A stretch of 39,005 bases of DNA from positions 1 through 39,005 of the forward strand of contig JAMOZS010000023.1 in the NCBI GenBank assembly GCA_023667765.1, in the 5' to 3' direction. Positions 15,081 through 24,374 of the stretch are shown piece by piece. The translations under genes and the position numbers were made by a program. Within the stretch, counting starts at the first letter, position 1, and each line of letters begins with the position of its first letter. The notes under the pieces were generated by a model. The model had not been told where the DNA came from. It saw only the letters and a list, made by a program, of their open reading frames with translations, and made no database searches. This DNA is from Roseburia sp. (lineage in GTDB: Bacteria; Bacillota; Clostridia; Lachnospirales; Lachnospiraceae).

Positions 15081-17486
15081 ATGAGAAAAAATCAATACAG
15101 AAGCTGTACCATCGCCGGGGGAAGGCGCAGAAGGCATGGCGCCCTGCCGCTCACAGCAGTCCTGATTCTCTCTCTGTTTTTATGCACGGGCTGCGGTCAT
15201 CTTGCCGGTCAGGAAACAGAGGAGAAACAGCAGAAGCCTTTATCGGACCGAGACTTCTTTGACTGGCGCACGGAGCAGGTCAAAGCCCCCGGAGAGGTTC
15301 AAAAGGGCTCTTATTTATACATAACGGAATATTATCCTTATACGGATGAAATCCCTTCGGAGAACAGGGGCTCTGTCACCACCAAATCCGCTTTTCTGGG
15401 CGATGATTATTACAAGCTTGTAACCTGCTCCTTCCAGGCTGACGACGGAACGGATTCACAGAATACCTCCTCCCGGAAATATTTATTTTCTGTAGACGGT
15501 GAGAGCAAACAAATGAATTGGCAGGAGCTCCCCTGGCTTGCCCAAAAAGACTGGAACTTTCTCACCGTTCTTGAGGACGGGCCGGTATTCTTAAACATAG
15601 AATATGATAAGGATGAGGAAACCCAGCTGTATAGCCCCCTCCATATCTTCGTCCTGTATACGGATTGGGAGGGGAATATCCTGGAGCAGACAGACTTATT
15701 AACGGAATATACTGCGCTGGGCCTGATAGAAAGCGGCGAAAAACCCCTTCTTCCCCGAAGCTGTATTCCCGGCGACGGAAACTATTATTATCTGACGGAT
15801 TTGCAGTCTCTCATTTTATATGGCATGGACGGGCAGGGAAATACAAAGACCATACTGGACTTCACCAATCAGAGACAGGCTCTCATTCAGAAAGGCCAGG
15901 CCTATGACGGCTCTCCTTTGTTCGCCAACTGGAATTTTGACACCAAGGCCACGGATATATACGACGTAAATCAGGGTGCTGCAAGAGTCCTCGCCTCCCT
16001 GGCAAATATCCGCGTAACGAAGTTTTACTTAAGCGAAACAGGACTATGTTATTTGATTTCCGACAAGGATTTGTTATACTGCTATGATTTAAAAACAGGA
16101 AGCCTAACCGAAATCTATGACATGAAAGCCGGAGGCATAAATGATACCACATCTCTGATAATGAGCAGTAACCAAAACGGTGAGCTTCTGCTGTATACCA
16201 CCGGTTCTCTGGAGAGAGCGCTCTTAGTCCTCTCCCCCGAACCCCCTGAGGCCAAGATGAATCTGCGTTTTGTGGACATCCGCAACGACACCTATCTGCA
16301 GGGCTGCGCCGCCAGCTTTTCCCGCAAGAATCCGGGGATTCTGATTACCTGTGAAAAAACAGACCCGGGCAGCTCTCAGGATTATAATGACCAGATAGAC
16401 CGGCTCTCCATGGAGCTGATGACCGGAAACGGCCCGGATTTATTGTGTATTGATTCGGATACTATGCGGTTATTCTGGGAAAAGGGGCTGCTGATGGATA
16501 TGACGGATATGATTCCGGAAGAGACCACCGAACAGGTATTTCCTATCGTAATGAATTCCGGAAAAATAGACGGCAGGCAGGCCGGGATTACTCTGTCCGG
16601 CTATGTTGAGACTTTGGCAGTATCCAAAAAGTATTGGAATCAGAAGAGCTGGAATATCCTGGATTTCATCTCGGTGGTGGAAACGTATCAGGACGGCTGC
16701 GACGGACTGGGTTCCTGCTATATGCAGCCCGAGCCCGCACATCTGCTTCGTATGATTACAACGGATTTAGAGCATTCTCCCTTCGTGGATTTAGAAGGAG
16801 GTGTCAGTTATTTTGACAGCGACGACTTTATCCATACGCTGGAAGTTTTAAAGGACTGCAAACAGAAGAAAATTGTCGATGATTATTCCAACGGATACAA
16901 ACAAGTAGAAAAAGGGGAACTGATTGCCGTTCCCGAAACCTGGATAATGGATTTCCACAGCTATTCCAGCATGATGTCCTATCTGGGTACGGAGGCCTTT
17001 CTGGTAGGCTGTCCCACCGACACAGCCAGTGGAAACTTTTACATGCCTTACAGCATCCTTGTGGCCAACGCCTCCGCTTCTCCTGAGAAAAAGGAGCTGA
17101 TTGCACAATTTGCCGAATATGTACTCAATATGGAAAACCAAAGGCAGAACTATACCGGCGTTATCCGGGAGGACGTCCTTCGGGAATTCACGGACGAGGA
17201 CTACGGCGCAACCTATCACGGAGAGCCCCAGGCCGCCTTCTATGTCGGAGATGGCCACTATCTGATGCTGGACTCCAAAAAAGACGGCAGCTCCTACCTG
17301 GAAGAGTATCTTGCCTTTTTAGACGACTGTCTGCCCTATCCCGATACTCCCAGTGCCCTCTCAAACATCATCTGGGAAGAAGCGGAAAGCTATTTTAACG
17401 GCGACCGCAGCGCAAAGGAGGCGGCGGCAATCATCCAGAATCGGGCGAAGCTGTATCTGGAGGAGACAAAGTCACAAGGTCAATAA
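15081..17486 (+). CDS. Large lipoprotein with C-terminal extracellular solute-binding (family 1-like) domain
   Basis: An 801-residue exported lipoprotein. The signal peptide has a basic stretch (GGRRRRHG), a hydrophobic core and a probable lipobox ending at C38 (LCTGC), so it is anchored on the outer face of the membrane. Residues about 40-390 form a beta-rich region without a family I recognise, with repeated Y/W/G patterns suggestive of a propeller. From about 392 on, a periplasmic-binding-protein domain follows: NLRFVDIRNDTYLQGCAASFSRKNPGI is a typical opening, then GNGPDLLCID and the ADKG-like WEKGLLMDMT. No ABC permease or ATPase gene adjoins it, so it may serve a transporter elsewhere or act as a sensor. 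A GCGAGG precedes the ATG. Its promoter has phased repeats at 14931-14958. Confidence 0.85.
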   Translation: MRKNQYRSCTIAGGRRRRHGALPLTAVLILSLFLCTGCGHLAGQETEEKQQKPLSDRDFFDWRTEQVKAPGEVQKGSYLYITEYYPYTDEIPSENRGSVTTKSAFLGDDYYKLVTCSFQADDGTDSQNTSSRKYLFSVDGESKQMNWQELPWLAQKDWNFLTVLEDGPVFLNIEYDKDEETQLYSPLHIFVLYTDWEGNILEQTDLLTEYTALGLIESGEKPLLPRSCIPGDGNYYYLTDLQSLILYGMDGQGNTKTILDFTNQRQALIQKGQAYDGSPLFANWNFDTKATDIYDVNQGAARVLASLANIRVTKFYLSETGLCYLISDKDLLYCYDLKTGSLTEIYDMKAGGINDTTSLIMSSNQNGELLLYTTGSLERALLVLSPEPPEAKMNLRFVDIRNDTYLQGCAASFSRKNPGILITCEKTDPGSSQDYNDQIDRLSMELMTGNGPDLLCIDSDTMRLFWEKGLLMDMTDMIPEETTEQVFPIVMNSGKIDGRQAGITLSGYVETLAVSKKYWNQKSWNILDFISVVETYQDGCDGLGSCYMQPEPAHLLRMITTDLEHSPFVDLEGGVSYFDSDDFIHTLEVLKDCKQKKIVDDYSNGYKQVEKGELIAVPETWIMDFHSYSSMMSYLGTEAFLVGCPTDTASGNFYMPYSILVANASASPEKKELIAQFAEYVLNMENQRQNYTGVIREDVLREFTDEDYGATYHGEPQAAFYVGDGHYLMLDSKKDGSSYLEEYLAFLDDCLPYPDTPSALSNIIWEEAESYFNGDRSAKEAAAIIQNRAKLYLEETKSQGQ

Positions 17487-17513
17487 CCCCGCTGTCAAAG
17501 GCGGGACACGGAG

Positions 17514-18623
17514 TTAATATTTAAAGTCCTGCAAAAAATGAATACAGTTATAGAGCACCAGCACCTCCGTTTCCTCTTCCCGATACTGTTCTAACAGGGC
17601 CGTAAGACTTCCTCTGTAATAGCGCAGGTCAACCAGATAGATTTTTCCGAAGTGTGGCGCCAGCAATGGCGCCATACAATTCGCATAGGAATCCTTTATC
17701 ACAATTAAAGAAGCTTCCTTTTGATAGCCTGTCTCTATTTCAACCAATCCGTGATTGTCATCCAGAAAATATCCGTACTGATTCTTCCCCTGCAGATAAC
17801 TGTCTTCATAATAGCTGTCCGCCGTTTTGATTCCGTCATAATGTATCTTCGGCGTCCGTCTTACGGTCTCCGGAAAAATCATAATTTTCTCTCCCTCCAT
17901 GGGAAGATTGATTTTGGAATGCAGCGTTCCCAGAAAGTCCTCCGTCACTGTCTCCATTTTATCCGTCTTATAATGATAGGGCAGCCTGCCCGTGGCCTGC
18001 CACCATGCCCGATAACCATAATAAGCCCCCAGACTGGTCCAGTGATGGTCTGTGCGGTAATAAATTTCCTCCCCGGCATGCCGGGCCAGCTCGCTGTACA
18101 CATCAATAAAATGCTCCTCTCCTACCTGTTTTCGCACCTTCTCCAGAAAAGCCTTCTGGTCGTAAACCTCTGCATAGAGCGGCAGCTTATCCGTCATGAT
18201 AGTATCTGCCGTGGGCACTAACATCACCTTTGCGTCAAAGCCTTCCACCAGTCGCTGCAAAAGCTCCAGCTTCTCCCCCTCCCGCTTCGCAAAGTCCGAC
18301 TCCTTATGCTGTTCTATCAGATAGCCGTCCTTTCCCAGATAAACGCCCTGAATATCCTTTTTCTGCAGCAGGATATCCACACCCGTCTTGACGCTAATCC
18401 ATTTATCCCTGCCCACAAACTGGTCTGTCACATAGGTCTCATAGTCCTTTGTATATTTTCCCGACCAGAGCGCCTTAAGGCTAAATTCAGGCTTCTGTGC
18501 CAGCACGCGTTTCTCTGCGGGGGAATATAATCGATCCTCCTTCCCTAAATCCGCTATCATAAATACAAACAGAATAGAACCAATGAAAAGCACAAAAAAT
18601 ACAGGATTCTGTCTCTTGTTCAT
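17514..18623 (-). CDS. DHHW-motif protein, AlgJ/AlgX-like (SGNH) acetylation partner
   Basis: A 369-residue protein with one N-terminal membrane anchor (about 7-26) and an extracytoplasmic SGNH-like domain. The defining D192-H-H-W195 (YRTDHHWTSLGAYYGY) and a later KDSY nucleophile-type block (VIKDSYANCMAPLL) are present. Proteins of this type take acyl groups passed across the membrane by an MBOAT partner and place them on a surface polysaccharide, as AlgJ/AlgX do for alginate. The frame is open 20 codons upstream, overlapping the MBOAT gene, but ATG 18623 has an AGGAG and begins the membrane anchor. It is the last gene of a three-gene operon, 13 nt after the MBOAT gene. Confidence 0.88.
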   Translation of the reverse strand: MNKRQNPVFFVLFIGSILFVFMIADLGKEDRLYSPAEKRVLAQKPEFSLKALWSGKYTKDYETYVTDQFVGRDKWISVKTGVDILLQKKDIQGVYLGKDGYLIEQHKESDFAKREGEKLELLQRLVEGFDAKVMLVPTADTIMTDKLPLYAEVYDQKAFLEKVRKQVGEEHFIDVYSELARHAGEEIYYRTDHHWTSLGAYYGYRAWWQATGRLPYHYKTDKMETVTEDFLGTLHSKINLPMEGEKIMIFPETVRRTPKIHYDGIKTADSYYEDSYLQGKNQYGYFLDDNHGLVEIETGYQKEASLIVIKDSYANCMAPLLAPHFGKIYLVDLRYYRGSLTALLEQYREEETEVLVLYNCIHFLQDFKY

Positions 18624-18636
18624 AAGCCTCTCCTCT

Positions 18637-20016
18637 TTAAAACCGGAAATATAAGAAGGGATTGTAGCTGGCCTCCACCACATAGGCGATTGACAGAAGC
18701 AAAAGAGTTGCCGGAACGACCTTTTCTCCCAGCCGATACAGGGCTATCGAAGCTACCGAGCTACCCTGCCGCAGCCTTCCCACAGCCTTTGCCCATATGG
18801 GCGTCGCCGCCGTCAGCCCGATGACAAACAACGCCAGATACTGACTGCCCAGATAAAGACCCGTCCTGTCATACAGCCCCGCTGCATTCCATCCGAACAT
18901 GGCGCCCAGATAGGCTATCATCTCTCCCCACCCCTCCAGCGCAAAAAAGACCCAGCCTGTGATTACCACAAAAAAGGCATACAGCCAGCCCACAAAAGGG
19001 GAAAGCTTTTTTAACAGTTCCCCCAGGAATACCTTTTCCAGAATCAAAAACAACGCAAACCAAAGTCCCCAAATCAGGAAATTAACACCCGCTCCATGCC
19101 AGACGCCGGTCAGTGCAAAAACAAGCAATAGATTCAGAAGCTGCCGACGACGCCCTTTGCGATTCCCACCCAGGGGAATATATACATACTCCCGAAACCA
19201 GCTTCCCAGGGTGATATGCCATCTGCGCCAGAAATCCGTAATGGAGCAGGCCAAATAGGGATATCGGAAGTTCTCCGGGAAACGAAAGCCCAGACAGGCC
19301 CCCAGTCCAATGGCCATATCGGAATAACCGGAAAAGTCAAAATATATCTGCAGGGCAAAAGCCAGTATGCCCAGCCAGGCAGTCAGCACAGACATCTGTT
19401 CCATGGAAGAAACCATTTCCATGGCGGAAACCTCCTCCCAGAGCTCTCCCAGTTGATTGGCCAGCAATACCTTCTTGGACAAGCCCAGGATAAACCGCCC
19501 CAGGCCATAGCTTATCTGACGCATGTTTACCCTGCGCTTCTCCAGCCGGTCCGCCACCTGCTTATATTTCACAATCGGGCCTGCAATTAACTGGGGAAAC
19601 ATGGTGACATACACCCCGAAATTCAGAAGATTCTTCTGGGGCTTTATCTCACCCCGATACACATCAATGGTATAAGACATGGTCTGGAAGGTATAGAAGG
19701 AGATGCCGATTGGCAGCGGAAGCCCTGTGGGGGCATACTTAAAAAAGAGTAACAGCAGCAGATTCATCACAACGGAAGAACACAGCACAAGTCTTGCCGC
19801 ATTCCTCCCCCGGTAAGAATCCAGCAATCTGCCGTGAACATAATCTACCAGAATGGAAAAAAACATCAGACTGATATACACCGGCTCTCCCCAGGCATAA
19901 AAATAAAGACTGCCCAACAGGAGGATGATATTCCTCATCCTCCCGGGAGCCGCATAATAGCACAGGAAAAACAGGGGCATAAATCGGAACAGAAAGATAA
20001 CGCTGCTAAAAACCAT
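18637..20016 (-). CDS. MBOAT family membrane O-acyltransferase (AlgI/DltB/PatA-like)
   Basis: A 459-residue polytopic membrane protein of the membrane-bound O-acyltransferase family. The invariant His is H307 in ALTGVWHGAGVNFLIWG; SITDFWRRWHITLGSWFREYVYIPLGG (259-285 region) and PIGISFYTFQTMSYTIDVYRG are the other hallmark blocks. It moves an acyl (usually acetyl) group through the membrane toward an extracellular polymer, with the DHHW protein as its partner. The start codon follows the stop of the DUF4358 gene without a gap (TAAATG), implying translational coupling. The target polymer is not indicated by the sequence. Confidence 0.93.
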   Translation of the reverse strand: MVFSSVIFLFRFMPLFFLCYYAAPGRMRNIILLLGSLYFYAWGEPVYISLMFFSILVDYVHGRLLDSYRGRNAARLVLCSSVVMNLLLLLFFKYAPTGLPLPIGISFYTFQTMSYTIDVYRGEIKPQKNLLNFGVYVTMFPQLIAGPIVKYKQVADRLEKRRVNMRQISYGLGRFILGLSKKVLLANQLGELWEEVSAMEMVSSMEQMSVLTAWLGILAFALQIYFDFSGYSDMAIGLGACLGFRFPENFRYPYLACSITDFWRRWHITLGSWFREYVYIPLGGNRKGRRRQLLNLLLVFALTGVWHGAGVNFLIWGLWFALFLILEKVFLGELLKKLSPFVGWLYAFFVVITGWVFFALEGWGEMIAYLGAMFGWNAAGLYDRTGLYLGSQYLALFVIGLTAATPIWAKAVGRLRQGSSVASIALYRLGEKVVPATLLLLSIAYVVEASYNPFLYFRF

Positions 20017-20718
20017 TTATGGCACCAGCTGCTTTTCCAATACGGCAATCGCCAGCTCATTCTGCTCCTGACAATGCCGAATGACTTCCTCATCGCCGAT
20101 GTCCATCACAGACATTGTGTCTCCGCCAAGCTGAACAAAGCAGACATAATCCCCCAGCCGCTCAATACGGGAAGCCTGCACCTTTCCTAAATTCATGGGA
20201 TACTGTCTGGAATTATTAATCACATCCTCACGATATTCCGTCAGAATCGTCTCCACCTCATCCGCGGTGTCATCGTTAGCCTTGATTACCAGAAGGGTAT
20301 CTACATTCGCGCTGATAGTGGGCATCTCCGCCAGATAATCCTCATACATGTCTGACGAAATCCCATAGACCGTCTCCAGCATTTGCGAATCCATTCTGGT
20401 ATCCGGCCAATAATTCTCTCCCAGAGCATCCTCCACCGCATTGCGCAGCGTCTCCATCTCATCGCTCCAGCCGATGATGGCATCTTCCCCGTTCCCGTCG
20501 GCGTCCGCACTTGAGCCATTGCCCTGGGTGTCTTCGTCTCCCCGATTGGCGCCGTCCTCACCGGACTGATTCGACTGACTTTCCCCGGTTCCGTTTTGGG
20601 AGCTTCCATTCTGATTCTTCCCGTCGCCGGCGCACCCTGACAGACTCATGACCATTATCCCTACTGCCATCCATATTCCCACATTTCTCATATTACGCGA
20701 TATCCTCCTTTTTTCCAT
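20017..20718 (-). CDS. DUF4358 lipoprotein
   Basis: A 233-residue exported lipoprotein: signal peptide with a basic start, then lipobox SLSGC with C29. A Ser/Asn/Gly/Asp-rich linker (about 31-68) precedes a globular domain of the DUF4358 type (about 75-230), whose function is unknown. In Firmicutes such genes are regularly found next to MBOAT and DHHW genes, as here, so it probably belongs to the same polymer-acylation machine. An alternative ATG at 20691 has a GGAGG, but at a long 12-nt spacing; the ATG at 20718 has GAGG 5 nt upstream and gives a better signal-peptide N-region. No convincing promoter was found ahead of it. Confidence 0.82.
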   Translation of the reverse strand: MEKRRISRNMRNVGIWMAVGIMVMSLSGCAGDGKNQNGSSQNGTGESQSNQSGEDGANRGDEDTQGNGSSADADGNGEDAIIGWSDEMETLRNAVEDALGENYWPDTRMDSQMLETVYGISSDMYEDYLAEMPTISANVDTLLVIKANDDTADEVETILTEYREDVINNSRQYPMNLGKVQASRIERLGDYVCFVQLGGDTMSVMDIGDEEVIRHCQEQNELAIAVLEKQLVP

Positions 20719-20895
20719 CGCTGCCTCTATGACAGCCGCGGCCTTTTGTCAATCCTGCACACAGTAAGTCTCTATGGCGCTTTCCGTGCCGGTCCAGCGT
20801 TGCCATTCACGCACATGAAACTGAAAATTGCTGAATCGGTTAGGGCGTGAATACGAACTGTTGCGCCGCCTTCCTGTAAATGAGTAAAAATAGTA

Positions 20896-20925
20896 TTGCC
20901 TTATGGATTGATTTTCATGTATAAT
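20896..20925 (+). promoter_or_regulatory. Promoter of the ABC-F gene
   Basis: A -35 TTGCCT (20896-20901) and a perfect -10 TATAAT (20920-20925) are separated by 18 bp, in an AT-rich stretch 75 bp upstream of the GTG start. Confidence 0.7.
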
Positions 20926-20999
20926 ATTGCGCAGACTTCTTTTATAACAAATTTCGATGAAAAAGGCCCTTCCGGACAAGAAGCGGCCGGAGGATTATT

Positions 21000-22553
21000 G
21001 TGAGTATTTTAAACGTAGAACACTTAACCCATGGTTTCGGTGACCGCGCCATTTTTAACGATGTATCTTTTCGCTTGTTAAAGGGAGAACATATCGGACT
21101 AATCGGCGCTAACGGCGAGGGAAAATCCACTTTCCTGAATATCATAACCGGAAAGCTGACCCCTGATGAGGGAAAAATAGAATGGGCCAAGAATGTGCGG
21201 GTCGGTTATCTGGATCAGCATACCGTACTGACCGCCGGCATGACTATCCGTCAGGCGCTGGCATCGGCTTTTGATTTTTTATTTGCTCTGGAAAACCGGA
21301 TGAACGAAATTTGCGATAAGATGGGGGAAGCCTCCGAGGAAGAGCTGGAGGCTTATATGGAAGAGCTCGGAACCGTTCAGGAGCTTTTGAACGCCCATGA
21401 TTTTTACAGGATTGACTCCAAGGTTGAGGAGGTGGGCCGGGCTCTGGGACTTACGGATATCGGTCTTGACAGAGATGTGACAGAACTGTCAGGAGGCCAG
21501 CGCACCAAGGTGCTGCTGGGCAAGCTCCTTCTGGAGAAGCCTGATATCCTTCTGCTGGACGAGCCTACCAATTACCTGGACGTGGAGCATATTGAATGGC
21601 TGAAGCATTATCTACAGGCATACGAAAATGCCTTTATCTTAATCAGCCATGATATTCCCTTTTTAAACAGCGTCATCAATCTGATTTATCATATGGACCA
21701 TCAGGAGCTGAACCGCTATGTAGGAGACTATGACAAATTCCAGGAGGTCTACGCCATGAAAAAATCTCAGCTGGAGGCTGCCTATAACCGTCAGCAGAAG
21801 GAGATAGCCGACCTGAAGGACTTTGTCGCCCGCAATAAAGCCCGGGTAGCCACCCGGAATATGGCCATGTCCCGCCAGAAGAAGCTGGACAAGATGGACG
21901 TAATCGAGCTGGCCGGCGAAAAGCCCAAGCCGGAGTTCCGTTTCCTAGAGGCCCGCACTCCGGGACGCATTTTGTTTGAAACCCGGAATCTTGTCATCGG
22001 CTATGAGGAGCCTCTCTCCCGCCCTCTGAATCTATCCGTGGAGCGAGGCAGCCGGATTGTGCTGACAGGAGCCAACGGGATTGGCAAAACCACCTTATTA
22101 AAAAGTCTGCTGGGACTTATCCCCCCGCTTTCCGGCTCTGTAGAACAGGGCGATTATCTGGAAATCGGCTATTTCGAGCAGGAGATGAGCGGCAGCCAGG
22201 ATAACAGCTGCATCGAAGAAATCTGGCAGACATTTCCGGGCTTTTCCCAATATGAGGTTCGCTCAGCCCTGGCCAAATGCGGGCTCACCACCAAACATAT
22301 CGAAAGCAGGGTCAAGGTGCTCAGCGGCGGGGAACAGGCCAAGGTACGCCTGTGTAAGCTTCTAAACCGTCCTACCAATCTCCTGCTTTTAGACGAGCCC
22401 ACCAACCATCTGGATGTGGACGCCAAGACGGAGCTAAAGCGCGCTCTGATGGAATATAAGGGCAGCCTTCTGATAGTATGCCACGAGCCTGAATTCTATG
22501 ACGGGCTGGCCGACCGGGTTTGGGACTGCACGGAATGGACGACCCGGATTTAG
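21000..22553 (+). CDS. ABC-F family ATPase (ribosome-associated type, YbiT/EttA-like)
   Basis: A 517-residue soluble protein with two ABC ATPase domains and no membrane segments. Domain 1 has Walker A GANGEGKST (36-44), signature LSGGQRTKV and Walker B LLLDEPTNYLD. Domain 2 has Walker A GANGIGKTT, signature LSGGEQAKV and LLLDEPTNHLD. The two are joined by a charged helical linker (about residues 240-310). ABC-F proteins act on the ribosome, either in translation or in antibiotic protection, rather than as transporters. The sequence does not show which. The start is GTG at 21000, with GGAGG 7 nt upstream. It runs convergent to the DUF4173 gene with a 13-bp gap. Confidence 0.92.
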   Translation: MSILNVEHLTHGFGDRAIFNDVSFRLLKGEHIGLIGANGEGKSTFLNIITGKLTPDEGKIEWAKNVRVGYLDQHTVLTAGMTIRQALASAFDFLFALENRMNEICDKMGEASEEELEAYMEELGTVQELLNAHDFYRIDSKVEEVGRALGLTDIGLDRDVTELSGGQRTKVLLGKLLLEKPDILLLDEPTNYLDVEHIEWLKHYLQAYENAFILISHDIPFLNSVINLIYHMDHQELNRYVGDYDKFQEVYAMKKSQLEAAYNRQQKEIADLKDFVARNKARVATRNMAMSRQKKLDKMDVIELAGEKPKPEFRFLEARTPGRILFETRNLVIGYEEPLSRPLNLSVERGSRIVLTGANGIGKTTLLKSLLGLIPPLSGSVEQGDYLEIGYFEQEMSGSQDNSCIEEIWQTFPGFSQYEVRSALAKCGLTTKHIESRVKVLSGGEQAKVRLCKLLNRPTNLLLLDEPTNHLDVDAKTELKRALMEYKGSLLIVCHEPEFYDGLADRVWDCTEWTTRI

Positions 22554-22566
22554 GGAGAGGCCTGCC

Positions 22567-24117
22567 CTATTTCCCGGCATACCTCTCCACCTGCCGAAAG
22601 GCCATATATCTGGAGATATTAAAGCTGCGGATGCTAAAGCTTTCCTTCTCCTGCTTTAAACGGAACAGATAATAATATCCAAACTGCTTTCGGCTGTATG
22701 CCTCTTTATCTGCCTCCCGATAAAATATGTCAAAATCATATCCCAGCTCCTTCAGATAAGGAATCATGACCGGCGCCGCATCTGCGTTTAAGCCGCTTAA
22801 ATACCGGTAATCCATGCTCTCCTCTCCTGCCGCTTTCGCCACATTCACCTTCGCAATAAGATAATCGGGATGGGCAAAAGACAGGGCCAGATACAGCACC
22901 GTTACCACCACCATACTATAGCGGAACAATCCAAAGTCTTCTTTATAAATATTTATCATGACTCCCATAAACAGGAAAAACAGCACCACAAGCGCCCATA
23001 GCACCAACAGCCTCAGAAAAGTCAAACTATAAAAATGCACATAAATCATCATTCGCATAGCGCTGGAGGCAATCATCACGAAAGTACAAAGCGACATAAC
23101 TGTCAGAACCGCTTTTAACAGCCGGCTCTCCCTGAAAAGAGTCAGACATATCAGCACAATCACCAAATTCAGAATACTGACCGCCAACAGCTGGAAAAAA
23201 CCTTCTCTTGCATACTCGGCATATGTATAACCCTCCGGCAGCTGCATGTTACCCAGAAACAGATATAGAATCTGAATCCCGCAAAATACCACATAAAGCA
23301 GCGACAAAAGGCCGGTCACCGTAACAGCCAGCAGGGGCTCTCCCCTCCGTCTGTCCTTTACCTCCTCTTTGATTGCATGGGTACACAGATATGCCAGAAG
23401 CGCATAGGACGCAAAAAAGAGAAAGGCGATACGAAACAGTATGTTAAAGAGATTACCCGGATGGATTCCCTGCAGAAGCTTCCCGGTCATCTCCCGGAAT
23501 ACTGCGTCTGCGCTGCTTAGAAGCGCCATAACTACCAACAGCAGCGGAAGCGCTGTCAGAGCCCCCAGAACCACATACCATTGCTTCGAATCCTTCTTGT
23601 TCTCTTTCCCTTTATAATAGGCTCTGCCATCCCCAATGGGCCGTCCCAGCTGGCCGAATGACATCACTGTCATTTGTATAATGCTCGCCAGATATTTCCC
23701 CAGTTTCCACCGGGAGGTATCATAAAACTGCTTTAAAAGCAGGCTCATCATCAACAGAAAGATACCTGTCTTATTAAATGCGATGATGCGTCCGTCGTCC
23801 GTGCAAAAAGTAGATACGCTCAGCAGCATCATACTAATGATGTAAAAGCAGCTTCCTCTTTTTAAGGTAAGCTCCAGTCTTGCTAAGGAGAAGCAGAAAT
23901 AGAAGAGGCTGCCTGCTACGAAAAAAGGGAAGGTAACCCCCGAGCTGTTCTTATACATACAAAAGGCATATAATATCGCATACAAACAGGTAGCCGGACC
24001 GAAAAAGGGGAAGTTCTCTTTCAGCCTGTCGGTCTGCTGCGTAGCCTCCCGCCCCTTGGAAGGCTGTACCCCGGCTTCCCCTCGATTATCTATCCATGTA
24101 ACATTTACTTCACTCAT
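22567..24117 (-). CDS. DUF4173/DUF4153-type polytopic membrane protein
   Basis: A 516-residue protein with about a dozen predicted membrane helices and short loops. It matches the general layout of the DUF4173/DUF4153 families, including the LLSSADAVFREM block after the fifth helix or so; no biochemical function is known for these. The C-terminal ~80 residues are soluble and rich in aromatic residues (YDFDIFYREADKEAY). The start is ATG 24117, with AGGAGG 7 nt upstream, rather than 24141. It overlaps the stop of the XRE gene by 8 nt (ATGAGTGA), a clear sign of translational coupling. It is the third gene of a small operon with a DUF2975 membrane protein and a regulator. Confidence 0.82.
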   Translation of the reverse strand: MSEVNVTWIDNRGEAGVQPSKGREATQQTDRLKENFPFFGPATCLYAILYAFCMYKNSSGVTFPFFVAGSLFYFCFSLARLELTLKRGSCFYIISMMLLSVSTFCTDDGRIIAFNKTGIFLLMMSLLLKQFYDTSRWKLGKYLASIIQMTVMSFGQLGRPIGDGRAYYKGKENKKDSKQWYVVLGALTALPLLLVVMALLSSADAVFREMTGKLLQGIHPGNLFNILFRIAFLFFASYALLAYLCTHAIKEEVKDRRRGEPLLAVTVTGLLSLLYVVFCGIQILYLFLGNMQLPEGYTYAEYAREGFFQLLAVSILNLVIVLICLTLFRESRLLKAVLTVMSLCTFVMIASSAMRMMIYVHFYSLTFLRLLVLWALVVLFFLFMGVMINIYKEDFGLFRYSMVVVTVLYLALSFAHPDYLIAKVNVAKAAGEESMDYRYLSGLNADAAPVMIPYLKELGYDFDIFYREADKEAYSRKQFGYYYLFRLKQEKESFSIRSFNISRYMAFRQVERYAGK

Positions 24118-24334
24118 CCTGTTCCTCCTCTTCCACCACAAACTCCAGAATATCCCCCGGCTGACAGTCCAGGGCTTTACAAATGGCTGACAGCGTAGAA
24201 AAGCGGATTGCCTTAGCCTTATTATTTTTCAGAATGGACAGATTGGCCATGGTGATATCCACCTCATTGGCCAGCTCCGTCAAACCTTTTTTACGCTTCG
24301 CCATCATCACATCCAAATTAACCACTATCTTCAT
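24110..24334 (-). CDS. Small XRE-family (Cro/C1-type, YozG-like) transcriptional regulator
   Basis: A 74-residue protein that is essentially one helix-turn-helix domain (residues 12-64: KKGLTELANEVDITMANLSILKNNKAKAI region), ending in a run of Glu. Regulators of this size are commonly encoded beside DUF2975 membrane proteins, as here, and the pair likely forms a regulatory unit. It lies 40 nt after the DUF2975 stop and overlaps the DUF4173 start. It may bind the inverted repeat at 24907-24934 that covers the operon's promoter; this is inferred. Confidence 0.88.
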   Translation of the reverse strand: MKIVVNLDVMMAKRKKGLTELANEVDITMANLSILKNNKAKAIRFSTLSAICKALDCQPGDILEFVVEEEEQDE

Positions 24335-24374
24335 ATTATCTCACTTTCCGATTCATGCGGAAATTACTCCCGGC

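Noticed and set aside
17490-17513. Possible terminator between the lipoprotein and DHHW genes
   Set aside because: The stem (CCCGC/GCGGG) has only five pairs and no T-run on either strand.
20735-20765. TTGACA on the minus strand ahead of the DUF4358 gene as a promoter
   Set aside because: The sequence 17 bp downstream (TAGAGG) is a poor -10, and transcription would start at or inside the start codon.
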